A stretch of 64,000 nt of DNA from Ruegeria sp. EL01 (GCF_900313035.1 NZ_OMPS01000041.1:62001-126000), one strand, 5' to 3'; numbered from the stretch's first letter, positions 39,822-50,229 are shown. Notes: generated from the letters alone by a model not told the origin. Numbers and translations: made by a program.

Positions 39822-39904
39822 TTCAAGTGCCTCGTGTTTTGATTATTGCCGCCTGTCTACCACAGCAGCGTATTGTTGTGAACTTTGCCGCGCCTCGGCA
39901 GCGA

Positions 39905-41224
39905 TCAATTCTGCAACGGCCCCCAGGAGGGATCGCTGCCACCATCGGGCGTGCGCACCGGCCGCAGATTACGGCCCGAGATATCCACCGAGTACAAGGT
40001 GGCGCGGCCGCTGGCACCCTGCGTTTCGCGGGTAAACATGATCACCCGGCCATTGGGGGACCAGGTGGGCCCCTCATCCAGGAAAGAGGATGTCAGCAAC
40101 CGTTCTTCATCACCATTTGTCCGCATGACGCCGATGTGGAACCGACCTTTGTTTTGCTTGGTAAAGGCAATCAAATCTCCGCGCGGCGACCAGACGGGTG
40201 TGCCATAGCGCCCCTGCCCAAAGCTGATGCGCGTCGCCTCGCCGCCATTGGCCGGCATGACATAAAGCTGAGGTGTCCCCGAGCGGTCGCTTTCAAACAC
40301 GATCTGGCTGCCATCCGGCGAATAGCTTGGCGCGGTCTCGATCGCTGGCGTATTGGTCAGCCGCGCACTTTGACCCGAGGCCAGATCCATCCTCCACAGA
40401 TCCGTATTTCCGCCCTGGATCAGCGAGTACACAATCGACCGCCCATCAGGTGAGAACCGGGGCGAAAAGCTCATGGTGCCGTCCTGGGTTTTCAGTTCTT
40501 GTCGCTGCACTTTGCCTACGTCCAGAACATAGATGCGCGGGCTACCGCTTTCGTAGCTGGTGTATAGCAGCCGGTCGCCAGAGGGCGAGAACCGTGGCGC
40601 AAGCACAATCGCGGCGCTGTCCGTCAGATACTGCACATTCGCACCGTCGTAATCCATGATCGCCAAACGCTTGAGGCGCTGGTTCTTTGGCCCGCTTTCA
40701 GAGACAAACGCGACACGGCTGTCAAAGTAACCACCCTCTCCCGTGATCCGGCTGTAGACCTGATCGGCAACCTTGTGCGCCATACGCCGCCAGCCATCAG
40801 TTGTTCCGGCCAGTTGCAGACCATCCCCAAGTTCCTGACCCGAGAACACATCCCAAACCCGGAACCGAACAGTCAGACGCTGACCCGAAACGTTGACCGC
40901 ACCCGTAACAAGGGCCTGCGCGTTGATCGCCTTCCAGTCAGCAAACTGAACCGGCGCATCAAAGCTGCTGACCCGGCTGATGAACGCATCCGAGGATATT
41001 TCCCGGAACAGCCCTGTCCCCGTCAAATCTGCTGCAACAACACGGGAGATATCCGTGGCGTATTGCGCGGCCGATGCATCATCCGGAACAAAGTTCGGAA
41101 CGGCAAAGGGCATCGGTTCGATGATCCCTTCGTCGATCTCCAGACGAAGAGGGCCACTCTGAGCATGTACCGGTGCCGACAATAGCGTCAGGCCAAGAAC
41201 GAGGCTTGTCAGAAGTTTCATCAT
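39905..41224 (-). CDS. tolB: Tol-Pal system protein TolB
   Basis: 439 residues. Signal peptide to APVHAQS, an N-terminal alpha/beta domain, then a six-bladed beta-propeller whose blades show the repeated [40 protein letters not shown] and [20 protein letters not shown] patterns. Periplasmic partner of Pal. Its ATG overlaps the tolA stop (ATGA); a second ATG follows at once, so the start is good to one codon. Confidence 0.95.
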   Translation of the reverse strand: MMKLLTSLVLGLTLLSAPVHAQSGPLRLEIDEGIIEPMPFAVPNFVPDDASAAQYATDISRVVAADLTGTGLFREISSDAFISRVSSFDAPVQFADWKAINAQALVTGAVNVSGQRLTVRFRVWDVFSGQELGDGLQLAGTTDGWRRMAHKVADQVYSRITGEGGYFDSRVAFVSESGPKNQRLKRLAIMDYDGANVQYLTDSAAIVLAPRFSPSGDRLLYTSYESGSPRIYVLDVGKVQRQELKTQDGTMSFSPRFSPDGRSIVYSLIQGGNTDLWRMDLASGQSARLTNTPAIETAPSYSPDGSQIVFESDRSGTPQLYVMPANGGEATRISFGQGRYGTPVWSPRGDLIAFTKQNKGRFHIGVMRTNGDEERLLTSSFLDEGPTWSPNGRVIMFTRETQGASGRATLYSVDISGRNLRPVRTPDGGSDPSWGPLQN

Positions 41225-42324
41225 TTGATCCGCATCCTCTCGGGATTGAATGTAATCTCAATATCCTGCCACTGGTCGTATTTGTCAGCAGGCAGATCGT
41301 AACCTTTGGACCCGCAGCGTAAAACCGCGCGTCGTGCGGCCTCGTAAGCTTGGCCCTCAGCAGCAGACGACCCGCCAGAGCTGTCGAGTTTGCGTACACT
41401 GTTGCCCACAACTGTGCCGTCTCGGTTCAGCGAAAACCCAACCACGACGACCACGTTCAAGGCATCCGTCGAAAGTGACCCGACATTCCAGCAGCGCGAA
41501 ACAGCCACACGCATCGCATCCTTTTCGCCGCTGGTCAGCGGTGGGCCCGAAGGTTCCGCGCCACCTTCCAACGCCTCAGTCAAGGCATCGTTGATCGCCG
41601 CTTCGTCGTTCTGCGAAGGCGTTTCCGGCGCCGGCTCAGGTGTTTCTGCCACAACCGGTTCGGCCGGGGGTGTCGGTCTGTTGGGCCGCACCCGCGGACG
41701 CGGCGACGTGCGGGGCGATTGGTCCTCGGTTTCCTCGGCCTCGGTCACAATCTCCGGCGCGGCTTCTTCGGGCGCTGTCTGATCCTGCTGTTCCTGCTGG
41801 GTTTCCGCACCCTCATCAAGCGACACAGGTGGCGTTTCAACGTCGTCCGGTTTCGCCTCTGGCGGCGGCGGCGCAATCGCTTCCGGTGCAATCCGGTCAG
41901 CCGGGCGCGGCTGTGCCTCGGGCCCCGGAGGGACAGGCAGTGCGGCGGTTTCGGTTTCAGGCTCGATCAGAACCGGCGGCTCTTCGATCACTTCGGGCTC
42001 AGGTGGGGCTTCGACCGTTTCCGGTTCCGCCTCCGGCTCAGGTTCCCTCGGCGTTACCGGTTCGGGGCTTGGCTGTTCTTCCTGAACCGGTTCTGGCGCA
42101 TTGGCCTGGGGCTCTGGTTCTTCAGGTTGTTGCAAAGTGCCGGGCGGGGTCGGCACCTCGGGCGCATTGCGCTGCGCAGTCAAGGCCGCGAATTGTTCGG
42201 CGCTAATCACGGACACATCCTGCACAGCCATAGGCAGCGGTTCTGACTTGAAGGTCCCGCCGAACAGCGCCCATCCAATCAAACTCACATGAGCAATCGC
42301 TGAAATCTTGGTGCCGGTGTCCAC
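41221..42324 (-). CDS. tolA: Tol-Pal system protein TolA
   Basis: 367 residues: one membrane segment near the N-terminus (about 7-25), a long Pro/Glu-rich linker (~60-250, full of [12 protein letters not shown] and PPPPE-type units), and a compact C-terminal domain (~265-365; [21 protein letters not shown], then [17 protein letters not shown]). The linker is proline-rich rather than the Ala/Lys helix of E. coli TolA. It spans the periplasm from TolQR to TolB/Pal. GTG start 42324 with GAGG 7 bases upstream. Confidence 0.9.
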   Translation of the reverse strand: MDTGTKISAIAHVSLIGWALFGGTFKSEPLPMAVQDVSVISAEQFAALTAQRNAPEVPTPPGTLQQPEEPEPQANAPEPVQEEQPSPEPVTPREPEPEAEPETVEAPPEPEVIEEPPVLIEPETETAALPVPPGPEAQPRPADRIAPEAIAPPPPEAKPDDVETPPVSLDEGAETQQEQQDQTAPEEAAPEIVTEAEETEDQSPRTSPRPRVRPNRPTPPAEPVVAETPEPAPETPSQNDEAAINDALTEALEGGAEPSGPPLTSGEKDAMRVAVSRCWNVGSLSTDALNVVVVVGFSLNRDGTVVGNSVRKLDSSGGSSAAEGQAYEAARRAVLRCGSKGYDLPADKYDQWQDIEITFNPERMRIK

Positions 42325-42333
42325 CGTGCGACC

Positions 42334-42810
42334 TCACTCTCCACCATCATCCAGCGTCGGGCCACCGGTATCGGTCACAAGGCCCACATTGGAAAACCCA
42401 CCCGCATTCAGCGCGCCCATGACCTGCATCACCTGCGAATAGGGAATAGCGCCATCGGCGCGCAGGAATACGCGGTCACTGCTGCGTTCTGCTGCAATCG
42501 CACGCAGTTTGCCAATCAACTCTTCGCGCAGCACGTCCGTGGTCTGGATCTGTACCCGGCCTTCAGCGGTCAGGGTCACTGTCAGCGGTTCTTCGTTGTC
42601 TCCGGGCAGGGCACTGGCTGCGGTCTTGGGCAGATCCACAGGCACACCCACGGTTAACAAAGGCGCGGCAACCATGAAGATGATCAGCAACACCAACATG
42701 ACATCGACAAACGGGGTCACGTTGATCTCGGCCATCGGCTGAGCGCGGCCCCGACGCCGCCCACGTCTGCGGCCGTTGTCACCCGAGGATTGCTGAACGG
42801 TCGCACCCAT
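42334..42810 (-). CDS. tolR: Tol-Pal system protein TolR (ExbD family)
   Basis: 158 residues. A short basic N-terminus (NGRRRGRRRGRAQPM) leads into the single membrane helix with the essential Asp, INVTPFVDVMLVLLIIFMVA, followed by a periplasmic domain (ALNAGGFSNVGLVTDTGG at the end). It forms the proton-driven motor with TolQ. ATG 42810 is one base after the tolQ stop; longer in-frame starts lie inside tolQ. Confidence 0.94.
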   Translation of the reverse strand: MGATVQQSSGDNGRRRGRRRGRAQPMAEINVTPFVDVMLVLLIIFMVAAPLLTVGVPVDLPKTAASALPGDNEEPLTVTLTAEGRVQIQTTDVLREELIGKLRAIAAERSSDRVFLRADGAIPYSQVMQVMGALNAGGFSNVGLVTDTGGPTLDDGGE

Positions 42811-42811
42811 G

Positions 42812-43507
42812 TCAGCTGTCCAACTGACGCGATAGGATGGTGGCGAATTCGTCGGCGAACGCCTCATAACCGCCAACGATGCGATCACTGTCTGCGCTGA
42901 GCTTGTTGTAGAATATCACCGCCGGAATCGCGGCCAGCAGCCCCAAACCCGTGGCCAACAAAGCTTCGGCAATACCCGGCGCAACAACGGCGAGGTTGGT
43001 ATTTTGCTGCTCGGCGATTTCGATGAAAGCATTCATGATGCCCCAAACGGTCCCGAACAGGCCGATAAACGGCGCGGTCGAACCGACCGTCGCCAGGATC
43101 GGCAGACCTTTCTGCAGGGTTTCCGCCTCTTTCGCGATGGCGACATCCATCGACCGGTCGATCCGCGCCGTGGCACCTGCGATCAACCCACCATCGTTTC
43201 GATGCGACCTGCGCCATTCGATCATGCCAGAGGCAAAAATCTTCTCGGAACTGCCATCGGGCTGCGATCCGATCTGCTCAAACAGCTCATCCAGCGGATT
43301 TCCGGACCAGAAGGACTCATCAAATATTTGCGCCTCGCGACGCGCAGACCGGTAGTTAATGAGTTTTTGAATGATGATCGCCCAAGACCAGCCCGATGCG
43401 ACGACCAGCATCAGCATCACCAGTTTGACGATAAAAGTTGCGCGGGCAAACAGCCCCCACATGGAGAAGTCGATCTCCTGCGCCAGCGCCAGCGTTTCAG
43501 CTTCCAT
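42812..43507 (-). CDS. tolQ: Tol-Pal system protein TolQ (MotA/TolQ/ExbB family)
   Basis: 231 residues with three membrane segments (about residues 15-40, 130-155 and 170-195). The conserved parts GLPILATVGSTAPFIGLFGTVWGIMNAF and VAPGIAEALLATGLGLLAAIPAVIFYN (each given here to locate the channel helices) show the proton-channel residues. ATG 43507 is preferred; the open frame continues upstream without family resemblance. First tol gene, 109 bases after ybgC. Confidence 0.95.
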   Translation of the reverse strand: MEAETLALAQEIDFSMWGLFARATFIVKLVMLMLVVASGWSWAIIIQKLINYRSARREAQIFDESFWSGNPLDELFEQIGSQPDGSSEKIFASGMIEWRRSHRNDGGLIAGATARIDRSMDVAIAKEAETLQKGLPILATVGSTAPFIGLFGTVWGIMNAFIEIAEQQNTNLAVVAPGIAEALLATGLGLLAAIPAVIFYNKLSADSDRIVGGYEAFADEFATILSRQLDS

Positions 43508-43616
43508 GAACCTGCTCTTTGTTTTGCCTGACGGCCATTTAACTGGCCTTATTTTGCCAGACGCTATCGCAGATGGTCCCGAAAAGCCAACAGAACCACC
43601 CCGGTCGCGCAATTTG

Positions 43617-44000
43617 TTACATCAATGCGCGAATCTCTGCCGGAAGGCGGATCGGTTTGCCGGTGCGGTTGATGCAAACGGCAGTGACGGTGGCGCGAAA
43701 AATCTCGGTCTCGCCGCGCAGGACAAGCTGCGACATGGTCAGCCGCACACCCGACAGCGAGACAACTTCCGTCTCGACCACCAGTTCGTCCTCGAACTTC
43801 GCTGACGCAAGGTAGTCCGCTTCAACGCGACGCACGACCCATACGATCCCTTCCTCGCGCATGGCGTTCTGATCATTGCCCAGTTTCCGCACCCAGTCCG
43901 AGCGAGCCCGCTCGATGTAACGCAGATAATTCGCGTGATAAACAACGCCGCCCATATCAGTGTCTTCATAATAAACGCGGACAGGATAGGTATGTGTCAT
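43617..44000 (-). CDS. ybgC: Tol-Pal-associated acyl-CoA thioesterase YbgC
   Basis: 127 residues, hot-dog fold. The active-site motif YYEDTDMGGVVYHANYLRYIERAR (Asp and His near residues 13-23) is that of 4-hydroxybenzoyl-CoA-type thioesterases. It hydrolyses acyl-CoA or acyl-ACP in the cytoplasm and is linked to tol-pal in many Proteobacteria. Its ATG overlaps the stop of the upstream unknown gene (ATGA). Confidence 0.93.
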   Translation of the reverse strand: MTHTYPVRVYYEDTDMGGVVYHANYLRYIERARSDWVRKLGNDQNAMREEGIVWVVRRVEADYLASAKFEDELVVETEVVSLSGVRLTMSQLVLRGETEIFRATVTAVCINRTGKPIRLPAEIRALM

Positions 44001-44620
44001 TGAGGTTGCTCCAGCCGGGCAAACAACCTGAGCGCATGAGACTTATCCTGCGCCGACCCCGGCAAAACCGGATCATATGCAGCACGGATCACCCCGGCAA
44101 TCTCTGGTCGCAGGATCGTGGCGTCCCCCGCCACGGCCAAAGGCGATGCATTACGAAAAGCAGTGTCCGACCACAGCAGGATCGTCTGCACCACCTGGGT
44201 CAGCGCGAGAGTTTCGGCCGGAACGTCTGACAACTCGGTGTCCATCCGCAGAAACACAAAGGCCGCGCGGATTGCACCGTCTTCTTCAAATCGAAAGATG
44301 CGATATTGATTGGCGCCCGCCGCAATCAGACGCTCCACCAACGGCCCGAGGTCCGGGATCAAGCGATCCAGATCCGGCACTTCTATCAATTCCTGCCAGT
44401 CGCGAAAGAAGAAGACCATGCAGTTTGCGCCCAGTTCTGGGTCAGTCTCGGCCATCTGGTGGCCTACCAGTGTCACGACGGCCTCGAAAGCGCCTTTCAC
44501 CGTGGCCAGCGTTTCATCTTCGACACCAAAGACAATCGGCACGATGGGTCGGCCCCAACGTGCGAACAGAAACTCACCGCTATCGCGTGTAAAAAGCGCT
44601 TCGATCTCGTCGGGTGTCAC
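43997..44620 (-). CDS. Conserved protein of unknown function between ruvB and ybgC
   Basis: 207 residues, soluble, acidic, no signal peptide. Seen: ARWGRPIVPIVFGVEDETL, NCMVFFFRDWQELIEVPDLD, RIFRFEEDGAIRAAFVFLRM and a C-terminus around LRPEIAGVIRAAYDPVLPG. I do not recognise a family beyond a general alphaproteobacterial conserved protein. The start is taken as GTG 44620, with AAGGA 6 bases upstream; TTG 44626 would leave no spacing. It overlaps ybgC by four bases, so it is cotranslated with the tol block. Confidence 0.8.
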   Translation of the reverse strand: MTPDEIEALFTRDSGEFLFARWGRPIVPIVFGVEDETLATVKGAFEAVVTLVGHQMAETDPELGANCMVFFFRDWQELIEVPDLDRLIPDLGPLVERLIAAGANQYRIFRFEEDGAIRAAFVFLRMDTELSDVPAETLALTQVVQTILLWSDTAFRNASPLAVAGDATILRPEIAGVIRAAYDPVLPGSAQDKSHALRLFARLEQPQ

Positions 44621-44683
44621 GCGCAATCCTTCATCTTTTCGAAAATACTCTCGCCGAAGGCATAAAATCTCTGAGCCTCGGCT

Positions 44684-45703
44684 TCAACCAAACAGATCGT
44701 TCTGCCCCTTGGGCGCGGCCATTCCAAGATGCGTCCACGCCTTTTGCGCCAGCATCCGCCCGCGCGGCGTGCGTTGGATCAAACCTTGTTGCAACAGGAA
44801 GGGCTCGATCACTTCTTCCAGCGAATCCCTGCTTTCGGACAAGGCCGCAGACAGGGTTTCAATCCCGACAGGACCGCCAGCATAGTTTTCAGCGATCAGC
44901 TTCAGATATCGACGATCCGCCCCATCCAGACCCAGATTGTCGACGCCCAACCGGGTCAGCGCCCCATCCGCTAGGTCTCGTGTAATGCGTCCATCACCTT
45001 CAACGATGGCAAAATCCACAACCCGCCGCAGCAAACGCCCCGCAATCCGAGGCGTCCCGCGCGAGCGTCTGGCAATCTCCCACGCGCCTTCATCATCCGC
45101 AGGTGCGCCCAGTTTACGGGCATTGCGGGTGACAATCTCGTGCAATTCTTCCACCTCATAGAATTGCAACCGGGTTGGAATACCAAAACGGTCGCGCAGC
45201 GGTGTGGTCAGCAATCCCATCCGGGTGGTCGCGCCAACCAGAGTAAAGGGCTGCAATTCGATCCGCACCGTCCGAGCAGCCGGCCCTTCGCCAATCACCA
45301 GATCCAGCTCGAAATCCTCCATCGCGGGATAAAGCACCTCTTCGACCGCCGGGTTCAACCGGTGGATTTCGTCGATGAACAACACGTCCCGTGATTCCAG
45401 ATTGGTCAAGATCGCCGCCAGATCACCGGCCTTGGCCAGCACCGGCCCCGAAGTCATGCGGAAATTTACCCCCAGCTCGCGCGCAATGATCTGCGCCAGC
45501 GTCGTCTTGCCCAGCCCTGGAGGGCCGTGAAACAGCGTGTGATCCATCGCCTCGCCACGTTGACGGGCGGATTGGATGAAAATGCGCAGGTTGGCGCGAG
45601 CTTCCGCCTGACCGATGAAGTCATCCAGTGTCTGTGGTCGCAGGGCGCGGTCATTGTCTTCCGGCAACGGCTCGGGGCGCAGGGTGGGATCGGCGTCTAC
45701 CAT
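44684..45703 (-). CDS. ruvB: Holliday junction branch-migration helicase RuvB
   Basis: 339 residues. Walker [16 protein letters not shown] near residue 60, Walker [21 protein letters not shown], sensor [20 protein letters not shown], and the winged-helix C-terminus [17 protein letters not shown]. The ring helicase drives branch migration with RuvA. The ATG lies 4 bases after the ruvA stop. Confidence 0.97.
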   Translation of the reverse strand: MVDADPTLRPEPLPEDNDRALRPQTLDDFIGQAEARANLRIFIQSARQRGEAMDHTLFHGPPGLGKTTLAQIIARELGVNFRMTSGPVLAKAGDLAAILTNLESRDVLFIDEIHRLNPAVEEVLYPAMEDFELDLVIGEGPAARTVRIELQPFTLVGATTRMGLLTTPLRDRFGIPTRLQFYEVEELHEIVTRNARKLGAPADDEGAWEIARRSRGTPRIAGRLLRRVVDFAIVEGDGRITRDLADGALTRLGVDNLGLDGADRRYLKLIAENYAGGPVGIETLSAALSESRDSLEEVIEPFLLQQGLIQRTPRGRMLAQKAWTHLGMAAPKGQNDLFG

Positions 45704-45707
45704 TCAC

Positions 45708-46385
45708 TCAGCCTTTCGGAGCCAGCAGTTTCAATGCGGCGCGAATCAGATCTGTTTCTCCAGCATCAGGCAGGTTCGCCGCAGCTTCGGCCACCGCCGC
45801 GGCCGCATCGGACGGGCCATATCCCAGATTGGCCAGTGCCGACAAGGCGTTAGCTGACGTTGCGGCTGCTCCAGAAGGTGGTTTTGGCGCTCGTTTTGCG
45901 AGCGGAGTGGGGTCAGCCGGCTCGACTACGTCCAACGCGGGGCCGTCCATCGCCTCGGTCACCGTACCGCCCATCGCCATGACGCCCGGGGCTTTGTCCT
46001 TCAGGTCCAGCACGATGCGCTGCGCTGTTTTGGGCCCAACGCCCTTGGCGGCTTTAACCGTAGCCCAGTCCCCCAAAGCAATTGCGCGGCTGACACCATC
46101 GGGTCCCAGAGCGCTCAGGATCGCAAGCGACACCTTGGCCCCAACCCCCTGAACCGAACACAACAGCCGGTGCCATTCTTTTTCGACAAGCGAAAGAAAC
46201 CCATAAAGCTGCATCAGGTCTTCGCGTACGACCATGTCGGTGTAGATCGAGATCGCTTCACCCACGCCTGGCAAGGCCGCCATGGTCCTGTCCGAGCAAT
46301 AGACCAGATAGCCGACGCCCCGGACGTCAATCAGCACGTGATCCGCGGCGCGATAGTCCAGCCGCCCTGATAGTTTTCCGATCAT
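45708..46385 (-). CDS. ruvA: Holliday junction branch-migration protein RuvA
   Basis: 225 residues, slightly longer than E. coli RuvA because of an extended flexible linker (~140-175, Pro/Ala-rich). OB fold [19 protein letters not shown], helix-hairpin-helix parts ([36 protein letters not shown]) and the domain III helix [22 protein letters not shown] 46385 overlaps the ruvC stop. Confidence 0.96.
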   Translation of the reverse strand: MIGKLSGRLDYRAADHVLIDVRGVGYLVYCSDRTMAALPGVGEAISIYTDMVVREDLMQLYGFLSLVEKEWHRLLCSVQGVGAKVSLAILSALGPDGVSRAIALGDWATVKAAKGVGPKTAQRIVLDLKDKAPGVMAMGGTVTEAMDGPALDVVEPADPTPLAKRAPKPPSGAAATSANALSALANLGYGPSDAAAAVAEAAANLPDAGETDLIRAALKLLAPKG

Positions 46386-46879
46386 GCCCGCACCTCTTTC
46401 AATCGTGCCTGTTGAGAAGTGCCATAGTAGGAATGACAGATCGCAATCGCCAGCGCATCCGCGGCATCGGCCCCTTTGGGTTGGCAACCAGGCAGTTGCA
46501 ACTTGACCATGTGCAAGACCTGCTCTTTCTCGGCATGCCCGACACCCACCACAGTTTTCTTGACTCGGTTCGGAGCATATTCACCCACTGGCAACCCCGC
46601 CTGCGCCAGCGTCAGCAGCGCCACGCCCCGCGCCTGACCCAGTTTGAGCGTCCCCGCCCCATCCTTGTTCACGAAAGTCTGTTCGATCGCGGCCTGATCA
46701 GGTTGATGATCTGCGATCACTTCCACAATCTGATTGTGCAGCGACAACAGCCGCTCGCCTAGGTCATCCCCGTCGGATTTGCACAAACCATTCGCAACAT
46801 GGCTCAGGCGGCTGCCATTCGATTCGATGACGCCCCATCCCAGGGTTCTCAACCCCGGATCAATGCCTAGAATTCGCAT
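46382..46879 (-). CDS. ruvC: Holliday junction resolvase RuvC
   Basis: 165 residues. Starts [19 protein letters not shown], carrying the first catalytic Asp; the acidic Glu in [11 protein letters not shown] and the C-terminal [14 protein letters not shown] complete the site. It cuts Holliday junctions as a dimer. ATG 46879 is the family start; the upstream extension of the frame is non-coding. First gene of the leftward block. Confidence 0.96.
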   Translation of the reverse strand: MRILGIDPGLRTLGWGVIESNGSRLSHVANGLCKSDGDDLGERLLSLHNQIVEVIADHQPDQAAIEQTFVNKDGAGTLKLGQARGVALLTLAQAGLPVGEYAPNRVKKTVVGVGHAEKEQVLHMVKLQLPGCQPKGADAADALAIAICHSYYGTSQQARLKEVRA

Positions 46880-47212
46880 AGTTTGTCTCGGCCTGCTCGG
46901 GTTATGTGATCTTTTTTCAACGCCTAGCACGAAGCGTGAACATTTTCCAAGCGAATTGACCTGAAGCTGGAAAACGACACGCATGTCGCAGCCGTGTCGC
47001 CAAGGGTAGTTTGCGACCTCAGAAAGCCTGAATTCGACACGTTCATGAACGCAAATTCACCAATTATTTAAGGGTATTACACCTGCGTGAAGTATTGCAG
47101 AAATTGCATAGGACACATGCAAAAACTGAACTTGCACATATCGAATCGCAGCACTACATGCCGCTCAGATCGCAAGATTGAAAAGTTAACACAAACCAGA
47201 AGGAAACAGGAT
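46880..47212. other. Divergent intergenic region between ruvC and the DUF1127 gene
   Basis: 333 AT-rich bases with no convincing gene. It contains a perfect 12-bp palindrome CGTTCATGAACG (47040-47051), a candidate operator. A frame open from 47087 runs into the DUF1127 gene but its first 42 residues look like untranslated leader. Confidence 0.5.
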
Positions 47213-47428
47213 ATGGCTGCACTAGACACAACCCGCTTCGCAACCACTGGCTCATTCGGCCTCGTCGGCCGTATCGGCGCATTTTTCGCAACAGCTGTGA
47301 ATGCTGCTGTCGAATGGAATGACGCCCGCGCAACGCGGAACGCGCTGACTGGTCTGACCGACCGCGAACTGGAAGATATCGGCCTGTGCCGTGGCGACAT
47401 CGACGCCATTGCTGAGGGTCGTCGGTAA
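47213..47428 (+). CDS. Small DUF1127 protein
   Basis: 71 residues. The C-terminal ~40 residues match DUF1127: WNDARATRNALTGLTDRELEDIGLCRGDID, with the characteristic arginine-rich helix and DIGL turn. Other short DUF1127 proteins of alphaproteobacteria act in RNA turnover and phosphate or carbon adaptation (family knowledge, varied). ATG 47213 has AAGGAAACAGGA upstream. A long leader and strong terminator suggest a well-expressed monocistronic mRNA. Confidence 0.9.
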   Translation: MAALDTTRFATTGSFGLVGRIGAFFATAVNAAVEWNDARATRNALTGLTDRELEDIGLCRGDIDAIAEGRR

Positions 47429-47476
47429 ACACCGGCCAATCGCTCACACACCCCACATCCTCCCTGTGGGGCAAAG

Positions 47477-47513
47477 AAAACACCGCGCGCCGGATAGCAC
47501 GCGGTGTTTTTTT
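47477..47513 (+). terminator. Terminator after the DUF1127 gene
   Basis: AAAACACCGCG (47477-47487) pairs with CGCGGTGTTTT (47500-47510), followed by TTT. The A-run on the other side means it can also stop transcription from the convergent minus-strand gene. Confidence 0.85.
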
Positions 47514-47527
47514 ACGTCAGAAAAAGC

Positions 47528-47872
47528 TTAGTAGAGGATTTTGTTCAGCTGAACTGCCATCGCTTCGGACAGCGGATCGATTTGCATGACCCAAGCACCA
47601 GCCTGTTCGACCGATGTGCCATCGTTCAGGCTGTCGATCCGGTATTGATACCCGGACGGCCCGAGACTGGACAATAAGAACGCTTTGAATGCAAAGAACG
47701 CCAACAGGCTTAGCAACAGCACTTTCGCTGGCACCGCCGAGCGCACACGCTGCGGTTTCATCACAACCAGACCATCCCTGCGCATTGACGCACGGTAGCC
47801 GCGGCTCATCTTTTGATGTTTTTTGTTCAGGCGATGAACGCGCTGATCAAACTCTAGTTGTTTTCCCGTCAT
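47528..47872 (-). CDS. Small single-span membrane protein, unknown
   Basis: 114 residues from ATG 47872, which has GGAGG 5 bases upstream; the longer GTG start would swallow that site. Highly basic N-terminus (RVHRLNKKHQKMSRGYRASMRRDG), one membrane segment (~49-70), then a ~45-residue C-terminal part ending SEAMAVQLNKILY. No family recognised; the composition is typical of Rhodobacteraceae-specific inner-membrane proteins. It shares a terminator with the DUF1127 gene. Confidence 0.78.
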   Translation of the reverse strand: MTGKQLEFDQRVHRLNKKHQKMSRGYRASMRRDGLVVMKPQRVRSAVPAKVLLLSLLAFFAFKAFLLSSLGPSGYQYRIDSLNDGTSVEQAGAWVMQIDPLSEAMAVQLNKILY

Positions 47873-47972
47873 GGCAGCCTCCACAAACCGCCCCCCTCAA
47901 ATCCATTAAGAAACGGTAAATAGAGATTACGTCAAAATCTGGGCAAGAATCCACAAAGCTCCTGCAAATGGC

Positions 47973-48851
47973 CTAAATTGCGCCCTGTTTGGTTAAGATT
48001 AGCGTCGTCCATTCACCAATCTCGCTGCGATGACTAAGATTAAATCCGTTTTGCAGATAAACCGCCACCACATCATCAGCTTGTTCGTTAAGGATTCCCG
48101 ATAGGATGGCATGTCCGCCATCGCATAGATTCGCCGCAATTTCAGGAGACAGCGCCACCAAGGGGCCCTTCAGGATATTGGCAAAGATCAAATCATATGG
48201 CGCCAAAGCTTGCAGGTCCGGGTGATCGAAACCAGCCGCTTCGACACAGCGCACCGCGCCGGACATGCCGTTTGCCTTCAGGTTTGCCTCGGCGACATCT
48301 ACGGCGACCTGATCAATATCACTGGCCAGAATATCGCCATCCCAGACCCGTGCCGCTGCCATTGCCAAAACAGCGGTGCCGCACCCGATATCGGCCACTT
48401 TGGTTGCGCTGAAGCCCTGATCCAACAGATGATCCAGCGCCTTCAGGCACCCAAGTGTGGTGCCATGATGCCCCGTGCCAAAGGCCATTGCCGCCTCAAT
48501 CAACAGGGGGATGCGGTTCTCGGGCAGTTTGTCGGCGTCATGGCTGCCATAGACAAAGAAGCGCCCGGCCTCGACCGGGGCCAGTTCACGGCGCACATGC
48601 GCGACCCAATCCGTTTCCGGTAGTTCGGAGACGACAAAGGGCTTTGCGCCAAACGCCACTGTCAGCACGGCCAGAGCGGTTTCGTCCGGTGCTTCGGTGA
48701 AATACCCACCAACTTCCCACAGGCCCGAGCCGTCTTCGACCTCAAAGACACCAACGCCAGTGGGTTCGGGATCCAAACGCTCCATCGCTTCGCCCAGATT
48801 TTCGGCTGCGGATTTGCCGGTCAGGGTGGTCAGCGCGGTGAATGTGGGCAT
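47973..48851 (-). CDS. prmA: Ribosomal protein L11 methyltransferase
   Basis: 292 residues. N-terminal substrate-recognition domain, then the SAM fold: AFGTGHHGTTLGCLKAL, VADIGCGTAVLAMAAARV, ASDIDQVAVDVAEANL and the NIL motif in DLIFANILKGPLVAL. It trimethylates L11. AGGAGG precedes the ATG. 66 bases after the MFS gene, same strand. Confidence 0.94.
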   Translation of the reverse strand: MPTFTALTTLTGKSAAENLGEAMERLDPEPTGVGVFEVEDGSGLWEVGGYFTEAPDETALAVLTVAFGAKPFVVSELPETDWVAHVRRELAPVEAGRFFVYGSHDADKLPENRIPLLIEAAMAFGTGHHGTTLGCLKALDHLLDQGFSATKVADIGCGTAVLAMAAARVWDGDILASDIDQVAVDVAEANLKANGMSGAVRCVEAAGFDHPDLQALAPYDLIFANILKGPLVALSPEIAANLCDGGHAILSGILNEQADDVVAVYLQNGFNLSHRSEIGEWTTLILTKQGAI

Positions 48852-48917
48852 GAAAGCCTCCTGTTCAAGTTGGCCCAGCGCCTATGGCGACAGATCACCA
48901 AGGTCAAGCGTTGCCGC

Positions 48918-50150
48918 CTATTCCGCCGGTGCGGGGGTGTATTTGGACAGGATTGTTTCATTGCCCGGCTCCGGATGACGCGGGATCAGCAGGGACAGCG
49001 CCAGAGAAATCAGCGCCATACCTGCCGCCAGCACAAACACGGCACCAGGCGACACCACCCACAACAGGCCTAAAAGGGCGGGCAGAAACACCGCCGCGAT
49101 GTGGTTTATGGTAAAGGCGACAGCCGCTGTTGGAGCAATGTCCGCAGGATCAGCGATTTTCTGAAAGTAGGTTTTCAACGCCAGCGCCAGCGCAAACAGC
49201 ACGTGATCGATCACATAGAGGATTGCGGCCAGCAAAACGCCCCAGCCAAACCAGTAGATCCCTCCGTAGGCCGCGAAAACAATGGCGAGCCCGGTGTATT
49301 CGAAGATCAGGGTGCGGCGCTCGCCGAACATCGACACGGCCTTACCCAGCATAGGGGCGGCGGCAATGTTGATCACCAGATTGATCAGATAGAGGCTGGT
49401 CAGTTCATGTACCTCAAAGCCGAATTTCTCGACCATCATGAAGCCCGCGAAGACAATAAAGATCTGCCGCCGCGCGCCAGCCATGAACTGCAACGCATAA
49501 TACAGCCAGTACCGTCGGCGCAGCACAACCTTCTTTGTCTGCGGTGTGGGGGCATCGAATTGCGGATAGGCGATCAGGCAAAACAATGCCAACACGGCGG
49601 TGAACCCGCCCGCAGCCATGAAGACTGTATCATAAGACAGATCGAACCGGTCCCAAGTCAGTACGATCAGGCCATAGACCACCAAGGTCGACGCCGACCC
49701 CATGGCCACAAGCCATCCCAACACCTGAGGCGCCCGGTCTTTGCGAAGCCATTGCAATTGCAGCGACTGGTTCACAGTCTCATAGTAGTGAAAGCCGATC
49801 GAACTGAAAAATGTAACGAACAAGAGGCCACCAAGACTGGGAAACCAAGCCGTGATCGCCGTTGCGACACCCAGTAGCATCAGGGATATCATCGCCAGAA
49901 CCTGTTCTCGTACAAACAGGATAACTGCGATGACGCCAACGGCCAGAAATCCCGGAATCTCTCGCACCGTGTGCAACAGGCCAATGTCCGCCCCATCGAA
50001 ATTTGCCACTTCGATGACGAAGTTGTTCAGCAGCGCGCTCCACGCATTGAACGCGATTGGCATGGTCAGTGCCATCACGAACAAAAGCGTCACGGGACGT
50101 CGCCAAAATGGCAGGCTTTGCGCCTCAGAAAGTGGCGTAGGTTTCAGCAT
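48918..50150 (-). CDS. MFS transporter
   Basis: 410 residues with 12 likely membrane segments in two halves. Seen: FNAWSALLNNFVIEVANFDG in the first helix pair, DIGLLHTVREIPGFLAVG, a charged central loop (APTPQTKKVVLRRRYWLYY), and EFGFEVHELTSL-like features in the second half (VEKFGFEVHELTSLYLINLV, 20 residues). Substrate unknown. AGAGGA 6 bases before the ATG. It stands between priA and prmA. Confidence 0.87.
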   Translation of the reverse strand: MLKPTPLSEAQSLPFWRRPVTLLFVMALTMPIAFNAWSALLNNFVIEVANFDGADIGLLHTVREIPGFLAVGVIAVILFVREQVLAMISLMLLGVATAITAWFPSLGGLLFVTFFSSIGFHYYETVNQSLQLQWLRKDRAPQVLGWLVAMGSASTLVVYGLIVLTWDRFDLSYDTVFMAAGGFTAVLALFCLIAYPQFDAPTPQTKKVVLRRRYWLYYALQFMAGARRQIFIVFAGFMMVEKFGFEVHELTSLYLINLVINIAAAPMLGKAVSMFGERRTLIFEYTGLAIVFAAYGGIYWFGWGVLLAAILYVIDHVLFALALALKTYFQKIADPADIAPTAAVAFTINHIAAVFLPALLGLLWVVSPGAVFVLAAGMALISLALSLLIPRHPEPGNETILSKYTPAPAE

Positions 50151-50229
50151 GAGAGTCCTCTACGCCCAAATCCCCAAATTGGCGAGGGGAAAGCTAAGTG
50201 TGCACAGCGACACTGCATTGGTGCAGAAG

